NCBI GenBank assembly: GCA_016744355.1
Contig: JADGEN010000012.1
Location: 1-60,773 of the forward strand
Source of the DNA: Halieaceae bacterium
Lineage (GTDB): Bacteria; Pseudomonadota; Gammaproteobacteria; Pseudomonadales; Halieaceae
Length of the DNA stretch: 60,773 nt
Direction of reading: 5' to 3'
Below the pieces are notes generated by a model that saw only the letters and a list, made by a program, of their open reading frames with translations, ran no database searches and was not told where the DNA came from. This document shows, piece by piece, positions 37,136 to 47,244 of the stretch (the stretch's first letter is position 1; each line of letters begins with the position of its first letter). The position numbers and the translations under genes were made by a program.

Positions 37136-37861
37136 TTAATACTTCACCTGGCGCTGCAGTTCTGAAATCACCTCAGGTAGTTGCGAAAGGTTATTAATTT
37201 CACTGTCAGCCCGTTCCGCGTTTGGCCACTCTTCGTTTCTCAAATTTACCCACACTGTGCGCATACCTACCTCTTGAGCACCTTTGATGTCGTGTTCAGG
37301 GTTATCACCTACGTGAACAATTTGCCGGGGCATCACACCTGACTTTTCCAGTGCCGCATGAAACATGTCTGGCGCGGGCTTGCTGGCACCGATTTCCTCG
37401 GCCAGAAAGGCAAAGTCGAAATATTCTGCGGCATCGGTTTTGTAGATGTCAGCGTTGCCATTGGTCAGTGCGCCCAGGGTATAGCTCTGGGCAAGTTGTT
37501 CCAGAACGCCCAGCGCCTCTTCGTATAAAACAACGCCGTGGCGCTGCTCAAGAAATACGGCAAAGGCCAATTGCGCGCCGCTACGAGCTTCCTCCTCGTT
37601 AAACCCTGCTGCCCGCTGCAATTCGTACAGTAATTGAATGCGCAGCTGGCTTACGTGGTGGGCCAGATGTGGGTGGCGCTTCCACACTGATTTTTTGAAT
37701 TCCCATAGGCTTTCGTGGCTATAATTTTCTATTGTGCCGGGGCGATGCGCTATCAGCCATGTGCGCTGGGCTTGTTCGGCGCGCAACAGTGCGGGCTCTA
37801 CATCCCACAAGGTGTTGTCCAGATCGAAGGTAATGACTTTTATTGCGGCGGAATGAGGCAT
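37136..37861 (-). CDS. yigB: HAD-IA family hydrolase (YigB-like)
   Basis: A 241-residue haloacid-dehalogenase phosphatase. Motif I is VITFDLDNTLWD with nucleophile Asp13 and acid Asp15, motif II is in LGALTNGNAD, and motifs III/IV are in GASKPAPDMF and VHVGDNPEHDIKGAQ. YigB-type enzymes dephosphorylate small molecules such as FMN. ATG 37859-37861 begins the family sequence, 1 bp after the xerC stop, which fixes the start; longer frames run inside xerC. The order dapF-DUF484-xerC-yigB is conserved in gammaproteobacteria. Confidence 0.88.
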   Translation of the reverse strand: MPHSAAIKVITFDLDNTLWDVEPALLRAEQAQRTWLIAHRPGTIENYSHESLWEFKKSVWKRHPHLAHHVSQLRIQLLYELQRAAGFNEEEARSGAQLAFAVFLEQRHGVVLYEEALGVLEQLAQSYTLGALTNGNADIYKTDAAEYFDFAFLAEEIGASKPAPDMFHAALEKSGVMPRQIVHVGDNPEHDIKGAQEVGMRTVWVNLRNEEWPNAERADSEINNLSQLPEVISELQRQVKY

Positions 37862-37862
37862 G

Positions 37863-38801
37863 CTATTTTCTGCTGCGCTTCTTCGCTCGTGGGTGAGCGG
37901 AGTCGTACACTTTGGCGAGATGCTGAAAATCGAGGTGGGTGTAGATTTGTGTGGTGGAAATATTGGCATGTCCGAGTAGTTCCTGTACCGCGCGCAGATC
38001 GCCGCTGGATTCCAGCATATGGCTGGCGAAGGAGTGACGCAGCATGTGGGGGTGCACATCCTGATGCATGCCCGACTTTCGCCCCTGCAGCTTGAGCCTC
38101 GCCTGTATGTTGCGAGTGCTTATCCTGTTGCCGCGGTTGCTGGTGAACAGTGCCTGTTCTGTATTGACCGGGCGCGCCGCCAACCACTGGTCAATGGCCT
38201 CCATTGCCATCGAGCCGATAGGTACAGTGCGCGTTTTATTGCCCTTGCCGGTTACAGTAATCAGCATGTCGCCTCTGTCAATGTCGCCTATGTCCAGAGC
38301 CACCAGCTCTGCCAGGCGTAGCCCGGAGGAGTAAAATAGTTCGGTAATGGCATGGTCACGCAGGGCCGTGATTGAGCCCTTATCGAATGTGAGGTATTGG
38401 CCAACCTGGTCGGCATCCAGGGTTTTGGGTAATTTGCGAGATTGTCTGGGTGCCTGCACAGCGGTGGCTGGATTGTGTCGCTGATTATGCATACGGCCCA
38501 AATAATTGAAATATGAACGGCAGGCAGAGAGGCTGCGTTGAATACTGCTGCCCGCCAATCCGCGCCTGTGCATCTGGGCGGCCCATTGGCGAATTTCGGT
38601 CTCAGTGATTTTCGCGGGAATGAATATTTTATGCTCTTCGCAAAAAGCCAACAACGACTTGAGGTCGCGTTGGTAATTTGTGAGGGTGTGCGGTGAGAGC
38701 TGTCTTACATCGCGCAAATAATCGAGAAACTGTTGCGTTGAGCCGGCTAAGTCTGGCCCCTCGAGTTCGAGGGAGGCAGCGCTATGGGACTTTACATCCA
38801 C
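37863..38801 (-). CDS. xerC: Tyrosine recombinase XerC
   Basis: A 312-residue site-specific recombinase that, with XerD, resolves chromosome dimers at dif during division. The catalytic set is visible: Arg in SSGLRLAELVAL, Lys in VTGKGNKTR, H-x-x-R in HMLRHSFASHML, His in LLGHANISTTQIY and Tyr in THLDF-adjacent QIYTHL. The N-terminal SAM-like domain (FLDYLRDVRQLSPHTLTNYQRDL) is intact. GTG at 38801 is chosen as start, just after the DUF484 stop; a TTG further upstream inside DUF484 is less likely. No strong ribosome site is seen, suggesting coupling. Confidence 0.93.
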   Translation of the reverse strand: MDVKSHSAASLELEGPDLAGSTQQFLDYLRDVRQLSPHTLTNYQRDLKSLLAFCEEHKIFIPAKITETEIRQWAAQMHRRGLAGSSIQRSLSACRSYFNYLGRMHNQRHNPATAVQAPRQSRKLPKTLDADQVGQYLTFDKGSITALRDHAITELFYSSGLRLAELVALDIGDIDRGDMLITVTGKGNKTRTVPIGSMAMEAIDQWLAARPVNTEQALFTSNRGNRISTRNIQARLKLQGRKSGMHQDVHPHMLRHSFASHMLESSGDLRAVQELLGHANISTTQIYTHLDFQHLAKVYDSAHPRAKKRSRK

Positions 38802-38811
38802 TAGCGACGGC

Positions 38812-39504
38812 TCAAGCCGCCCTGAAACGGGGCAACAGGCGAACGATAACGTCAGCAATCTGGCTTAGAAAAAGAGTGCCTACCGTGTTGTTGTAGCGGT
38901 TGGCGTCTGAGCTACCTACCGCGATAAGCCCCAGACTTGCCTCGCCGTCCAATGGCATGACTGCCGCAGAGCCCACATCGCCCGACCGGGGGAATAAATA
39001 GCTCAGTTCTTCTTTGCGCAATGTGCCGCACACCGGTTTGCCACTTTTTAGCAGCGCGCCAATTTGAGTCTGCGAATTTTCTGCGCTATCCAGGCGGCAG
39101 TCGCCAGTATCTTCGCCGTAGTCACCAAATAACACCATACTGGCGTATTCAACTTCGAAGTCATTGGACATGGATTTGTTGAAGGCGTGGGAGAGCGCTT
39201 GCAGTGACTCTGCCTCCAGCAGGGAAAGCACCAGAGTGCGGGTTTTCTCAAACAACAGGTCGTTTTCTCGGGCGTTCTCGCTCAGTGCTTTTAGCCGGTG
39301 TCGCATTTCGACGTTTTTCTCGCGCAGTACAGTGGCCTGTTTTTCTACCAGTGACACGGCACTGCCTGATGCGTGTGGAATGTGCAGGAAATCGAGCATG
39401 TCGGGATTGCGCTGCAAAAAACTGTCGTTGTCCATGAGGTAGTCGCGAACCAGCTCATCGTTAAGTGTGACCTGTGTGCTCGTTTGCTTCGGTTTGCCTG
39501 ACAT
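38812..39504 (-). CDS. DUF484 family protein (GAF-like)
   Basis: A 230-residue cytosolic protein of the DUF484 family: VRDYLMDNDSFLQRNPDMLDFLHIPHASGSAVSLVEKQ is the typical N-terminal part, followed by a coiled-coil and a GAF-like domain (about residues 85-225). Function is unknown; it is consistently found between dapF and xerC. Spacing to xerC is about 10 bp and to dapF 47 bp, consistent with one operon. Confidence 0.88.
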   Translation of the reverse strand: MSGKPKQTSTQVTLNDELVRDYLMDNDSFLQRNPDMLDFLHIPHASGSAVSLVEKQATVLREKNVEMRHRLKALSENARENDLLFEKTRTLVLSLLEAESLQALSHAFNKSMSNDFEVEYASMVLFGDYGEDTGDCRLDSAENSQTQIGALLKSGKPVCGTLRKEELSYLFPRSGDVGSAAVMPLDGEASLGLIAVGSSDANRYNNTVGTLFLSQIADVIVRLLPRFRAA

Positions 39505-39551
39505 TATTATTGTATCCCCTGAAATTGTAGAGCTGCTAAAACGGTGTGTAG

Positions 39552-40382
39552 CTAAATTGACATAGTGCCTTCAAACACAAGGGCTGTTGGCCCGGTCATA
39601 ATGACCGAACTACCCTCTCCGGGCCAGAAGACCTTAAGCTTACCCCCGGGCAGGCTAACTGTCACGGTATCGTGCAACCAACCACGGCAGATGCCATAGA
39701 CCACAGCTGCGCAGGCTCCAGTGCCACAGGCTAGCGTTTCACCGACACCGCGCTCATAGACCCGCAGCTTAATTTCCTCCTCTGACACCACCTGCATAAA
39801 ACCGGCATTGGTGCGCTGGGGGAAATCCTCATGGGATTCTATCAACGGCCCCAGATGTTCGAGATTTGCTGTGTCTACGTTATCTACGCGCAATGCCGCA
39901 TGGGGGTTGCCCATGGACACGGCGCCGATCTGCAGCGATTGTCCGTCCACCTCCATGTTGTATTCGGGTGCGCGCGTTGTTGCCGCGTATGGGATTTTGT
40001 CCGGCTCAAATTGCGGTGCTCCCATATCAACTTCGACCTGGCTTTTGTCGTGCACCCGCAACTGTAAAATGCCACAGGCGGTTTCCACGCTGATAACACG
40101 CTTGCGGGTGAGTCGTTTCTCGCGCACAAATCGTGCAAAGCAGCGCGCGCCGTTACCGCACTGCTCAACTTCCTCGCCGTCGGCGTTGTAAATGCGGTAG
40201 CGAAAATCAACCTCTGGCGACTGTGGTGCTTCTACAACCAATACCTGGTCGCAACCAACGCCCAAGCGCCTGTCAGCCAACAGGCGTACATGTCGGCTTT
40301 TCAGTTGAAAGCGCTGGCTAATGAGATCTATGACCACAAAGTCATTGCCCGCGCCGTGCATTTTGGTGAACTTCAGTTGCAT
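39552..40382 (-). CDS. dapF: Diaminopimelate epimerase
   Basis: A 276-residue PLP-independent racemase that interconverts LL- and meso-diaminopimelate for lysine and peptidoglycan synthesis. Both catalytic cysteines are present in [13 protein letters not shown] and [12 protein letters not shown]. The ATG at 40382 starts the family sequence [19 protein letters not shown]; upstream in-frame residues come from the hairpin block and are not conserved. In most relatives lysA is immediately upstream; here the hairpin block C separates them by 303 bases. Confidence 0.96.
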   Translation of the reverse strand: MQLKFTKMHGAGNDFVVIDLISQRFQLKSRHVRLLADRRLGVGCDQVLVVEAPQSPEVDFRYRIYNADGEEVEQCGNGARCFARFVREKRLTRKRVISVETACGILQLRVHDKSQVEVDMGAPQFEPDKIPYAATTRAPEYNMEVDGQSLQIGAVSMGNPHAALRVDNVDTANLEHLGPLIESHEDFPQRTNAGFMQVVSEEEIKLRVYERGVGETLACGTGACAAVVYGICRGWLHDTVTVSLPGGKLKVFWPGEGSSVIMTGPTALVFEGTMSI

Positions 40383-40448
40383 TGATGCTGTACTTCTTTC
40401 GTTAATTTCTCGGTTTAGTTTATATGTCGAGTGCGAGGGTATATCGCC

Positions 40449-40640
40449 GCTTCCCCGCATCGGGTAATACCTTGCTTGGTTGGAACCCCACGCCCGTGCA
40501 AGGTATTACCCGATGCGGGGAAGCTACCGCTGCTATATTCTGCAGCTTGATTTTACACTGAAGCGAGCAGAGCGCGGTGGGGGAAGCTGCTCAAGGGCCT
40601 GCAGTATGAACCGAGAGTGGCTTCCCCCACCGCGCTCTGC
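40449..40640. repeat. Hairpin repeat block C (two perfect palindromes)
   Basis: It occupies most of the gap 40383-40685 inside the lysA-dapF operon. C1 has perfect 27-bp arms (40449-40475 and 40498-40524) around a 22-base loop that lacks the common core. C2 has perfect 21-bp arms (40567-40587 and 40620-40640) around a 32-base loop with the inverted core at 40595-40612. Neither stem sequence matches those of blocks A, B or D beyond a short GGAAGC-like segment. Confidence 0.87.
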
Positions 40641-40685
40641 GGATTTAATCTAATCGGCCTGAATCCACACCAGTAGAGGCATTCT

Positions 40686-41936
40686 TCAGTCCGGCAAACA
40701 ACTCTCACCAGCAATGATATCAGCAAACGACTCCCGCTTGCGTACCAGGTGCGCACGGTCGCCATCGACAATGACTTCCGCGGCCCGCCCACGTGTATTG
40801 TAATTGGAGCTCATGGTGAATCCGTAGGCTCCGGCCCCAAATACCGCCAACAAGTCACCCGCAGCGGGTGCGAGCTCTCGATCTTTGCCGAGAAAATCTG
40901 CAGTTTCACACACCGGGCCGACGATATCCCATTGCGCCGTTTCGCGCTCTGGGGTCTGCTTGACGGGATTGATCTTTAACCATGCCTGGTAGAGCGCCGG
41001 GCGAATCATGTCGTTCATGGCGGCATCTACAATGGCAAAGTTGTGATCGGGCGTGGACTTTAGATACTCCACCGTGGTGACCAGCAAGCCAGCATTACCG
41101 GCAATGGAACGTCCGGGTTCAAACACCAGTTGCAGGTCGCGTCCCTGAACTTCGCTGCGAATAGCGCTAATTAATTCTGCGATAGAGGGTGGGGTCTCGT
41201 CGTTGTAGCACACGCCCAAGCCTCCGCCCAAGTCCAGGTCTCGGATGATTATGTCGTGTTCTTTCAAGCTGTCTACCAGCGTCAGCAGTCGGCGTAATGC
41301 GTCAATGAAGGGTGTGATTTCGGTCAATTGGGAACCGATATGGCAATCCATGCCCTGTACTTTTACATGGGGTAATTCATTGGCGCGCTGATAGACCGCC
41401 AGTGCCTCGTCGACGGTGACCCCAAATTTGTTTTCGCGCAGGCCCGTGGAAATATAAGGGTGAGTTTTGGCGTCTACGTCCGGGTTTACCCGCACAGATA
41501 CCGGCGCAACCACTCCTAGTTCGCCGGCCACACGATTGAGAACTTCCAGTTCGGCGGAGGATTCCAGGTTAAAGCAGTGAATGCCCAGTTTGAGTGCCCG
41601 GGCCATTTCCCCTGGCTGCTTGGCCACGCCGGAAAACACAATTTTTGCAGGATCCCCGCCCGCGGCTATCACGCGTTCCAGTTCACCGCCGGATACGATA
41701 TCAAAACCGGCTCCCAGACGCGCGAGAATATTGAGTACCGCCAGGTTTGAATTGGCTTTGACGGCAAAACAAATCAGGTGAGCGCAACCCGACAGGGCCT
41801 GTTGGTACTCCCTGTAGCAGGATTCCAGCATCGCCCGGGAGTAGATGTAGCAGGGTGTACCGTACTCGTTTGCGATGTCGCTTACGGCGACATTCTCAGC
41901 GTAAAGCTGGCCGTCTCTATAGGCAAAGGGTTGCAT
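40686..41936 (-). CDS. lysA: Diaminopimelate decarboxylase
   Basis: A 416-residue PLP enzyme that makes L-lysine from meso-diaminopimelate. The PLP-binding lysine is in HLICFAVKANSNLAVL; GFDIVSGGELERV, HIGSQL, GGGLGVCY and the C-terminal VGPVCETADFLGKDR are family motifs. The start at 41936 (MQPFAYRDGQLYAE) is the usual one, because the frame extending further upstream overlaps lptM. It follows lptM by 22 bp. Hairpin block C follows its stop and could terminate or attenuate the transcript before dapF. Confidence 0.96.
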   Translation of the reverse strand: MQPFAYRDGQLYAENVAVSDIANEYGTPCYIYSRAMLESCYREYQQALSGCAHLICFAVKANSNLAVLNILARLGAGFDIVSGGELERVIAAGGDPAKIVFSGVAKQPGEMARALKLGIHCFNLESSAELEVLNRVAGELGVVAPVSVRVNPDVDAKTHPYISTGLRENKFGVTVDEALAVYQRANELPHVKVQGMDCHIGSQLTEITPFIDALRRLLTLVDSLKEHDIIIRDLDLGGGLGVCYNDETPPSIAELISAIRSEVQGRDLQLVFEPGRSIAGNAGLLVTTVEYLKSTPDHNFAIVDAAMNDMIRPALYQAWLKINPVKQTPERETAQWDIVGPVCETADFLGKDRELAPAAGDLLAVFGAGAYGFTMSSNYNTRGRAAEVIVDGDRAHLVRKRESFADIIAGESCLPD

Positions 41937-41958
41937 GATCTCGTCTCTGTTACAGGTG

Positions 41959-42081
41959 TCAGGGGTTTGGTGATTCGTTGTTCTGCTCAGGCTCTGTGGG
42001 TTGGTATAAGGGACCCATTTGCCCACAGGCGCCGAGTAAAACGAGGCAAAGCGCCACGGAGGCAATAAGAAGTTGGCGCAT
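41959..42081 (-). CDS. lptM: LPS translocon maturation chaperone LptM (YifL)
   Basis: A 40-residue lipoprotein. The signal RQLLIASVALCLVLLGAC ends in a lipobox (LGAC), and the mature N-terminus CGQMGPLYQP is the LptM/YifL signature. LptM mimics LPS and helps oxidative maturation of LptD with BamA. It is directly upstream of lysA, the conserved position. A TATAAT lies 27 bp upstream of the ATG on the same strand. Confidence 0.85.
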   Translation of the reverse strand: MRQLLIASVALCLVLLGACGQMGPLYQPTEPEQNNESPNP

Positions 42082-42107
42082 GTGATGAATCCGCAGTGCA
42101 AAAAATA

Positions 42108-42113
42108 ATTATA
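42108..42113 (-). promoter_or_regulatory. Probable -10 box of the lptM-lysA operon
   Basis: TATAAT on the minus strand, 27 bp upstream of the lptM ATG. No good -35 at 16-18 bp was seen, so support is partial. Confidence 0.45.
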
Positions 42114-42163
42114 CAGCGCGCACCTTTGGGGTGCGAGCAATGCTTACCTCGTGGCGCCAGGGT

Positions 42164-43573
42164 CTATCTCGAGTTAACCAGCGCCAAGGCCCGCGCGGCG
42201 GCGGCACTAACCTGCGTGGGAGCGGTGCCGCCCAAATGATCGCGCGCAGCGATGGAGCCTTCAAGGGTCAGGACATCAAACACATCCTGCGTGATACCGG
42301 GATAGAATGTCTGCAAGGTGCGCAGCTCCATGTCTGCCAGGTCAAGCCCGGTTTCTACACCGTGAGCCACAGCTTTGCCCACCACCTCGTGTGCATCCCG
42401 AAATGGCAGACCCAGCCCTACCAGGTAATCTGCCAGGTCGGTGGCAGTTGAAAAGCCGCTGCTGGCCGCTTTGCGCATCTGCTCGGCGCGGGGTTTTATT
42501 GCCGGAACCATATCGGCAAAGGCGCGCAGGCAATCAAGAACGGTGTCGATAGTGTCAAACAGCGGCTCTTTGTCTTCCTGGTTATCCTTGTTGTAAGCAA
42601 GAGGCTGGCTCTTCATCAGGGTGAGCAGGGAAATGAGGTGGCCGTTTACCCGGCCTACTTTTCCTCTCACCAACTCTGGCACGTCGGGGTTTTTTTTCTG
42701 CGGCATGATGGACGAGCCGGTGCAAAACCTATCGGGCAGCTCGATAAAGTTGAACTGGGCGGAGGCCCACAGCACCAATTCCTCGGACATACGCGACATG
42801 TGAGTCATTAGCAGTGCGGCAAATGAGCAAAACTCAATGGCAAAATCCCTGTCGGATACCGAGTCCAGGGAGTTTTCTGTGGGCTTGGTAAAGCCCAGGG
42901 CAGCGGCGGTCTGGGCGCGGTCTATGGGGTAAGTGGTACCCGCTAGCGCCGCTGCACCCAGAGGGGACTGATTCATACGCTCGCGGCAATCGAGAAGCCG
43001 GCTGTAATCGCGTTGCAGCATTTCATTCCAGGCTAGGAGGTGGTGGCCAAATGAGACCGGTTGTGCGGTTTGCAGGTGAGTAAAGCCGGGCATAACCGTG
43101 TGAGCGTTGTCGGCAGCCAGGCCGATAGTACCTTTTTGTAGACGGCTCAGTTCTAACGCAATCTGGTCGATGGCGCCACGCAGGTACAGGCGAATGTCGG
43201 TGGCTACCTGATCGTTGCGCGAGCGGCCGGTGTGTAGTTTTTTACCGCTCACACCAATCAGCTCGGTGAGGCGGGCTTCAATGTTCATGTGCACGTCTTC
43301 CAGCTCTATCGACCAGGCAAAACTGCCGTCAGCAATTTCCTGTTCGACCTGATTCAGGCCCTGGTGAATTTCTGAGAGCTCATCTGCGCTAAGCACGCCG
43401 ACTGCACACAACATGTCTGCATGGGCGCGAGAGCCGGCTATGTCTTCGCCCGCCATGCGCTGGTCAAAATTAACAGATGCGGTGAAACGCTGTACAAAGC
43501 TGTCGGTCGCTTCGCTGAAACGGCCGCCCCATAGAGTACTGGTTTGATTGTTGTTGTCTCGCTCGTTACTCAT
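42164..43573 (-). CDS. argH: Argininosuccinate lyase
   Basis: A 469-residue enzyme that cleaves argininosuccinate to arginine and fumarate. The superfamily signature [20 protein letters not shown] is present, with [18 protein letters not shown] and [25 protein letters not shown]. The ATG at 43573 ([19 protein letters not shown]) is chosen by family alignment; the frame continues upstream without conservation. It is divergent from algZ with 86 bp between. argH beside algZR-hemCD is a Pseudomonas-like arrangement. Confidence 0.96.
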   Translation of the reverse strand: MSNERDNNNQTSTLWGGRFSEATDSFVQRFTASVNFDQRMAGEDIAGSRAHADMLCAVGVLSADELSEIHQGLNQVEQEIADGSFAWSIELEDVHMNIEARLTELIGVSGKKLHTGRSRNDQVATDIRLYLRGAIDQIALELSRLQKGTIGLAADNAHTVMPGFTHLQTAQPVSFGHHLLAWNEMLQRDYSRLLDCRERMNQSPLGAAALAGTTYPIDRAQTAAALGFTKPTENSLDSVSDRDFAIEFCSFAALLMTHMSRMSEELVLWASAQFNFIELPDRFCTGSSIMPQKKNPDVPELVRGKVGRVNGHLISLLTLMKSQPLAYNKDNQEDKEPLFDTIDTVLDCLRAFADMVPAIKPRAEQMRKAASSGFSTATDLADYLVGLGLPFRDAHEVVGKAVAHGVETGLDLADMELRTLQTFYPGITQDVFDVLTLEGSIAARDHLGGTAPTQVSAAAARALALVNSR

Positions 43574-43659
43574 GCTGGTAGAAATCCTGCTGTTAGGTAA
43601 ACTAGGCTGTAATTCGGGGCGTAAGTATATAACAGTTAACAGGCGTTGGGAGCGGAACA

Positions 43660-44742
43660 ATGCAGCCTTCACAGGGGCATAATAAACAGGGGCGGGCCGA
43701 GATAGCGGCGGGAGAATTTTTTGTGCCTGACCTCTGTGCCCCCCGACCCGTTTTTGTACTGGTAATATTGGCTGAGCTGTTGGTACTGGTGCACGTTCTC
43801 GCCAGCAGCGCGCTGCCCCGATTTGACTGGGATATGCTGGCTGTAGGCTCACTGTTTGTACAGTGGATTGTTTTGTTATGCGCGGTATTGCTGTGCGTAT
43901 CGAGGAAGGTGTTTGCGGGCATGAGCTTGCCTCTTGGGGCATCGGCCTGTCTTGCTATTATCTTGCTGGTGAGCGCGGCGAGTAGCTATTTGGCCGTGCA
44001 ACTCTATCCACAGCTATTTTACGGTGCCTACGCCAATTCATCAGGTAATGCTGGAACCTGGTGGATTGTTCGTAACCTTGCCCTTGCCGGTATTCTCGGA
44101 GGTATTGCCCTTCGATACTTTTATTTGCGTCATCAGCTGGCGCTGCGCGAAAAGTCCGAGCTTCAGGCGAGGCTCAATTCGCTGCGCTCTCGCATCCGTC
44201 CCCATTTTTTATTCAATACAATGAACAGTATTGCCAGCCTGATCGCCTCGCGGCCCGATGCGGCGGAGCGGGCTGTGGAAGATTTGTCAGAACTGTTTCG
44301 CACTAGCTTGCAGGAAAATACCCGCGTGGTCACAGTGGACGATGAACTGCACCTGTGTGAACTTTATCTGGGTATAGAGAAACTGCGGCTGGGTGAGCGC
44401 TTGCAGGTTGAGTGGAATGTTGACCCTGTGACGCGTACGCAGCCAATGCCCAGCCTTATTCTACAGCCGCTGGTTGAGAATGCGATTTATCACGGGATTT
44501 CACAGTTACCCCAGGGTGGGACCGTTATCGTAACTGTCGCACAAACTGAGAATAACTTGTGTGTGAAGGTTGAAAACCCTATACCTGTTCGCGCTGAGCA
44601 TACCCAGGGGCACCATATGGCTTTGAGCAACATCGAGCAGCGCTTACATGCCCTGTTTGGACGCGAGGGGAAAATAGCGTCTGAGCAGAGTGAAACGGGT
44701 TTTACTATCACGTTTAGTTATCCCCTGGATCACGGCGCATGA
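43660..44742 (+). CDS. algZ: LytS/AlgZ-type sensor histidine kinase
   Basis: A 360-residue membrane kinase. The N-terminal half has four hydrophobic helices (about residues 30-50, 55-75, 90-110, 130-150). A coiled linker leads to the His-kinase box [21 protein letters not shown] (phospho-acceptor His in RPHFLFN), and the ATPase N-box is [17 protein letters not shown]. This is the AlgZ/FimS family that pairs with AlgR to control alginate, motility and virulence in Pseudomonas. It overlaps algR by 4 bp (ATGA). The signal sensed is unknown. Confidence 0.88.
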   Translation: MQPSQGHNKQGRAEIAAGEFFVPDLCAPRPVFVLVILAELLVLVHVLASSALPRFDWDMLAVGSLFVQWIVLLCAVLLCVSRKVFAGMSLPLGASACLAIILLVSAASSYLAVQLYPQLFYGAYANSSGNAGTWWIVRNLALAGILGGIALRYFYLRHQLALREKSELQARLNSLRSRIRPHFLFNTMNSIASLIASRPDAAERAVEDLSELFRTSLQENTRVVTVDDELHLCELYLGIEKLRLGERLQVEWNVDPVTRTQPMPSLILQPLVENAIYHGISQLPQGGTVIVTVAQTENNLCVKVENPIPVRAEHTQGHHMALSNIEQRLHALFGREGKIASEQSETGFTITFSYPLDHGA

Positions 44743-45464
44743 AAATTCTTCTGGTGGACGACGAGTCTTTGGCACGGGATCGGCTGCAACGGCTGCTGGA
44801 AAAGCTTCAACCCGACGCCGAAATTATGCAAGCTGCCAGTGGAGAGGCTGCGTTGAAACTTGTGGGTGAGAAGGCTCCCGACTTGATGTTTCTGGACATA
44901 CGTATGCCCGGCATGGACGGCATAGAAGTGGCGGGGCATCTGGATGCATTACAGCAGCCACCGGCGGTTGTTTTTTGCACAGCCTATGACGAATATGCCA
45001 TGGAGGCTCTCAATCATCACGCGGTGGCCTACCTGTTAAAGCCGGTTCGCGAACAAAAGCTGCAACAGGCGCTGGCCGCCGCGGGAAAAATAAACCGCAT
45101 GCAGCTCACCAGTCTGCAACGCGTGGCCTCCGAGCGCACCCAGGTGAGTAGCCAGACTCACCGCGGTCTCGAAACCATGCCTATTAATCAGATAGAGTGT
45201 TTTTTGGCGGAGCAAAAATATGTCACCGCCTATTCTGCGCAGGGCAGCTTATTGATACCCGATACGCTCAAGGAACTGGAGACTGAGTTTGCAACAAGCT
45301 TTGTGCGGGTACATCGCAATGCTTTGGTTTCACTTGCGCACATCGCCAGGTTGATTCGTGAGGAAGATGGCAGCTGGTGCGTAGAGCTGTTGGGGGTGGA
45401 GCAGCGGCCAGCCGTCAGTCGTCGCCATGTAGCAGACGTAAAAGAGCGCCTTAAGCACAGGTGA
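44739..45464 (+). CDS. algR: LytTR response regulator AlgR
   Basis: A 241-residue regulator. The receiver domain (1-120) has phospho-acceptor Asp53 in LMFLDIRMPGMDG, and Lys in LLKPV. The C-terminal LytTR DNA-binding domain (about 140-240) contains EQKYVTAYSAQGSLLIPDTLKELE and FVRVHRNALVSL. It forms a two-component pair with algZ and is followed by hemC after an 81-bp gap with its own promoter. Confidence 0.92.
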   Translation: MKILLVDDESLARDRLQRLLEKLQPDAEIMQAASGEAALKLVGEKAPDLMFLDIRMPGMDGIEVAGHLDALQQPPAVVFCTAYDEYAMEALNHHAVAYLLKPVREQKLQQALAAAGKINRMQLTSLQRVASERTQVSSQTHRGLETMPINQIECFLAEQKYVTAYSAQGSLLIPDTLKELETEFATSFVRVHRNALVSLAHIARLIREEDGSWCVELLGVEQRPAVSRRHVADVKERLKHR

Positions 45465-45509
45465 TTGGTCTGCGCAGAACGCGCTGGCCTCGCCGCCATT
45501 GCCAGTGGC

Positions 45510-45518
45510 TGGTATAAT
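45510..45518 (+). promoter_or_regulatory. Extended -10 promoter of the hem operon
   Basis: TGGTATAAT (45510-45518) is an extended -10 element, 28 bp before the hemC ATG. No -35 at 17 bp is obvious, which suits an extended -10 promoter. Confidence 0.6.
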
Positions 45519-45545
45519 TACCTCACTACATTAGAGTAAACCTTT

Positions 45546-46478
45546 ATGTCCCGCGTTATTACCATTGCAACCCGTGAGAGTCCCCTTGCCATGTGGCAGG
45601 CAGAGTTTGTGCAGGCTGCCTTGCAGCAGGCTCATCCCGGTCTGGTAGTTAACTTATTGGGCATGACGTCCCGTGGCGATCAGCTGTTGGACGTCCCGTT
45701 GGCGAAAGTGGGTGGCAAGGGGCTGTTTGTGAAGGAGCTGGAAACTGCCCTATTGGATGGCTCTGCCGATATTGCGGTTCACTCAATGAAAGATGTCCCC
45801 ATGGACTTTCCTGATGGTCTGGCGCTGGGTGTTGTTTGCCAGCGGGAGGACCCCAGCGATGCCTTTGTCAGCAATGAGTACGCTGCGCTGGAAGATCTGC
45901 CGGCGGGGGCAGTTGTAGGCACCTCTAGCTTGCGGCGTGAGTGCCAGCTGCGTGAGCGGCGTCCAGACTTGCTGGTGAGGTTTCTTCGTGGCAATGTAAA
46001 TACTCGTCTGCGCAAACTCGATGAGGGGGAGTATGACGCGATCATTCTTGCCAGCGCAGGCCTGATACGTCTGGGTTTTTCTGGCCGCATCGCGCAACGT
46101 ATTCCGGTAGAGTTGTCTCTGCCTGCGGGAGGGCAGGGCGCTGTCGGTATAGAGCTGCGCAGTGACGATAAAGAAACGCTCGCGCTGTTGAGTGTTTTGC
46201 AACATGAGGCCACCGCTGTGCGAGTGCGCGCCGAGCGAGCGTTGAATCGCCATTTGAATGGAGGCTGTCAGGTGCCCATCGCCTGTTTCGCGCAGCTTGT
46301 TGATGGCGGCTCCACGCTGTGGTTGCGAGCGTTGGTGGGTAAGCCTGATGGCTCGGTGATTTTACGTGCCGAGGCAAAGGCAGATTCCGCCAAAGCTGAA
46401 GACTTAGGTGTGGCTGTAGCGCAAGACCTGCTCGCGCAGGGAGCCCAGGCGATTTTGGCCGAGGTGTATGCGCAGTAG
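45546..46478 (+). CDS. hemC: Hydroxymethylbilane synthase (porphobilinogen deaminase)
   Basis: A 310-residue enzyme that joins four porphobilinogens into hydroxymethylbilane. The dipyrromethane cofactor attaches to Cys241 in [11 protein letters not shown]. Other family motifs are [23 protein letters not shown] and HSMKDVP. The next gene, hemD, starts inside its end (11 bp overlap). Confidence 0.97.
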   Translation: MSRVITIATRESPLAMWQAEFVQAALQQAHPGLVVNLLGMTSRGDQLLDVPLAKVGGKGLFVKELETALLDGSADIAVHSMKDVPMDFPDGLALGVVCQREDPSDAFVSNEYAALEDLPAGAVVGTSSLRRECQLRERRPDLLVRFLRGNVNTRLRKLDEGEYDAIILASAGLIRLGFSGRIAQRIPVELSLPAGGQGAVGIELRSDDKETLALLSVLQHEATAVRVRAERALNRHLNGGCQVPIACFAQLVDGGSTLWLRALVGKPDGSVILRAEAKADSAKAEDLGVAVAQDLLAQGAQAILAEVYAQ

Positions 46479-47229
46479 GGCTTCTGTTCTGGTCACCCGG
46501 CCCCCGGGAGTGGCGGCGCCATTGTGTGAGGCGCTTTCAAACCTCGGGTATACCGTCCACCAGCAAGCGCTACTTGAGCTACACAAGTTGGCGGAACTCA
46601 CGCCTGACATCGAATCCTGTATTGATTCTCTGCAGCAATACCAACGCCTGATATTCATTAGTGGTAATGCAGTGCACTTTGGTATGCAGGTCATATTGGA
46701 GGGGGGGCAGCGACTGCCGCAGGGTATAATTGTGTATGCAATTGGCCAGGCCACTGCTAAGTTGCTTGAGGATTTTGGCCTGACGGCTATCTGTGCGGGG
46801 GCCGAGATGACCAGTGAAAGCCTGCTCGCGCTTGAATCTTTGCAGCAAGTAAAAGGGCAAAGAATTCTAATCGTAAAGGGTGATGGCGGCCGCACAACCC
46901 TGCGAGATACGCTTGGCAGCAGGGGCGCTGAAGTCGATGAGTTGGCCTGTTACCAGCGTAAATGTCCGCAACTTCCACTGGGAGATCTTGCAGCTAAAAT
47001 TGCGCAATGGAACATCGATGTGATCTTGCTAACTAGCGGAGAGGGCTTTTGTAATATGTTGACGTTGCTTAGTCCTGATGAAACTATTAAATTATATACA
47101 AAGCCGTTAATCGTGCCCTCAACCAGAGTGGCGCAGATGGCGAGGAATGCAGGGTTCACGGCGGTGCATGAAGCTAAAAATGCAACCAACACTGCCATGC
47201 TTGAAATGCTGGAACAGCTGCAGCTCTAA
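46468..47229 (+). CDS. hemD: Uroporphyrinogen-III synthase
   Basis: A 253-residue two-domain protein that closes and inverts ring D of hydroxymethylbilane. The family is poorly conserved, but [70 protein letters not shown] and [13 protein letters not shown] are recognisable, and the position directly after hemC with an 11 bp overlap supports it. Confidence 0.93.
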   Translation: MRSRASVLVTRPPGVAAPLCEALSNLGYTVHQQALLELHKLAELTPDIESCIDSLQQYQRLIFISGNAVHFGMQVILEGGQRLPQGIIVYAIGQATAKLLEDFGLTAICAGAEMTSESLLALESLQQVKGQRILIVKGDGGRTTLRDTLGSRGAEVDELACYQRKCPQLPLGDLAAKIAQWNIDVILLTSGEGFCNMLTLLSPDETIKLYTKPLIVPSTRVAQMARNAGFTAVHEAKNATNTAMLEMLEQLQL

Positions 47230-47244
47230 CTCGGAGAACAATAC

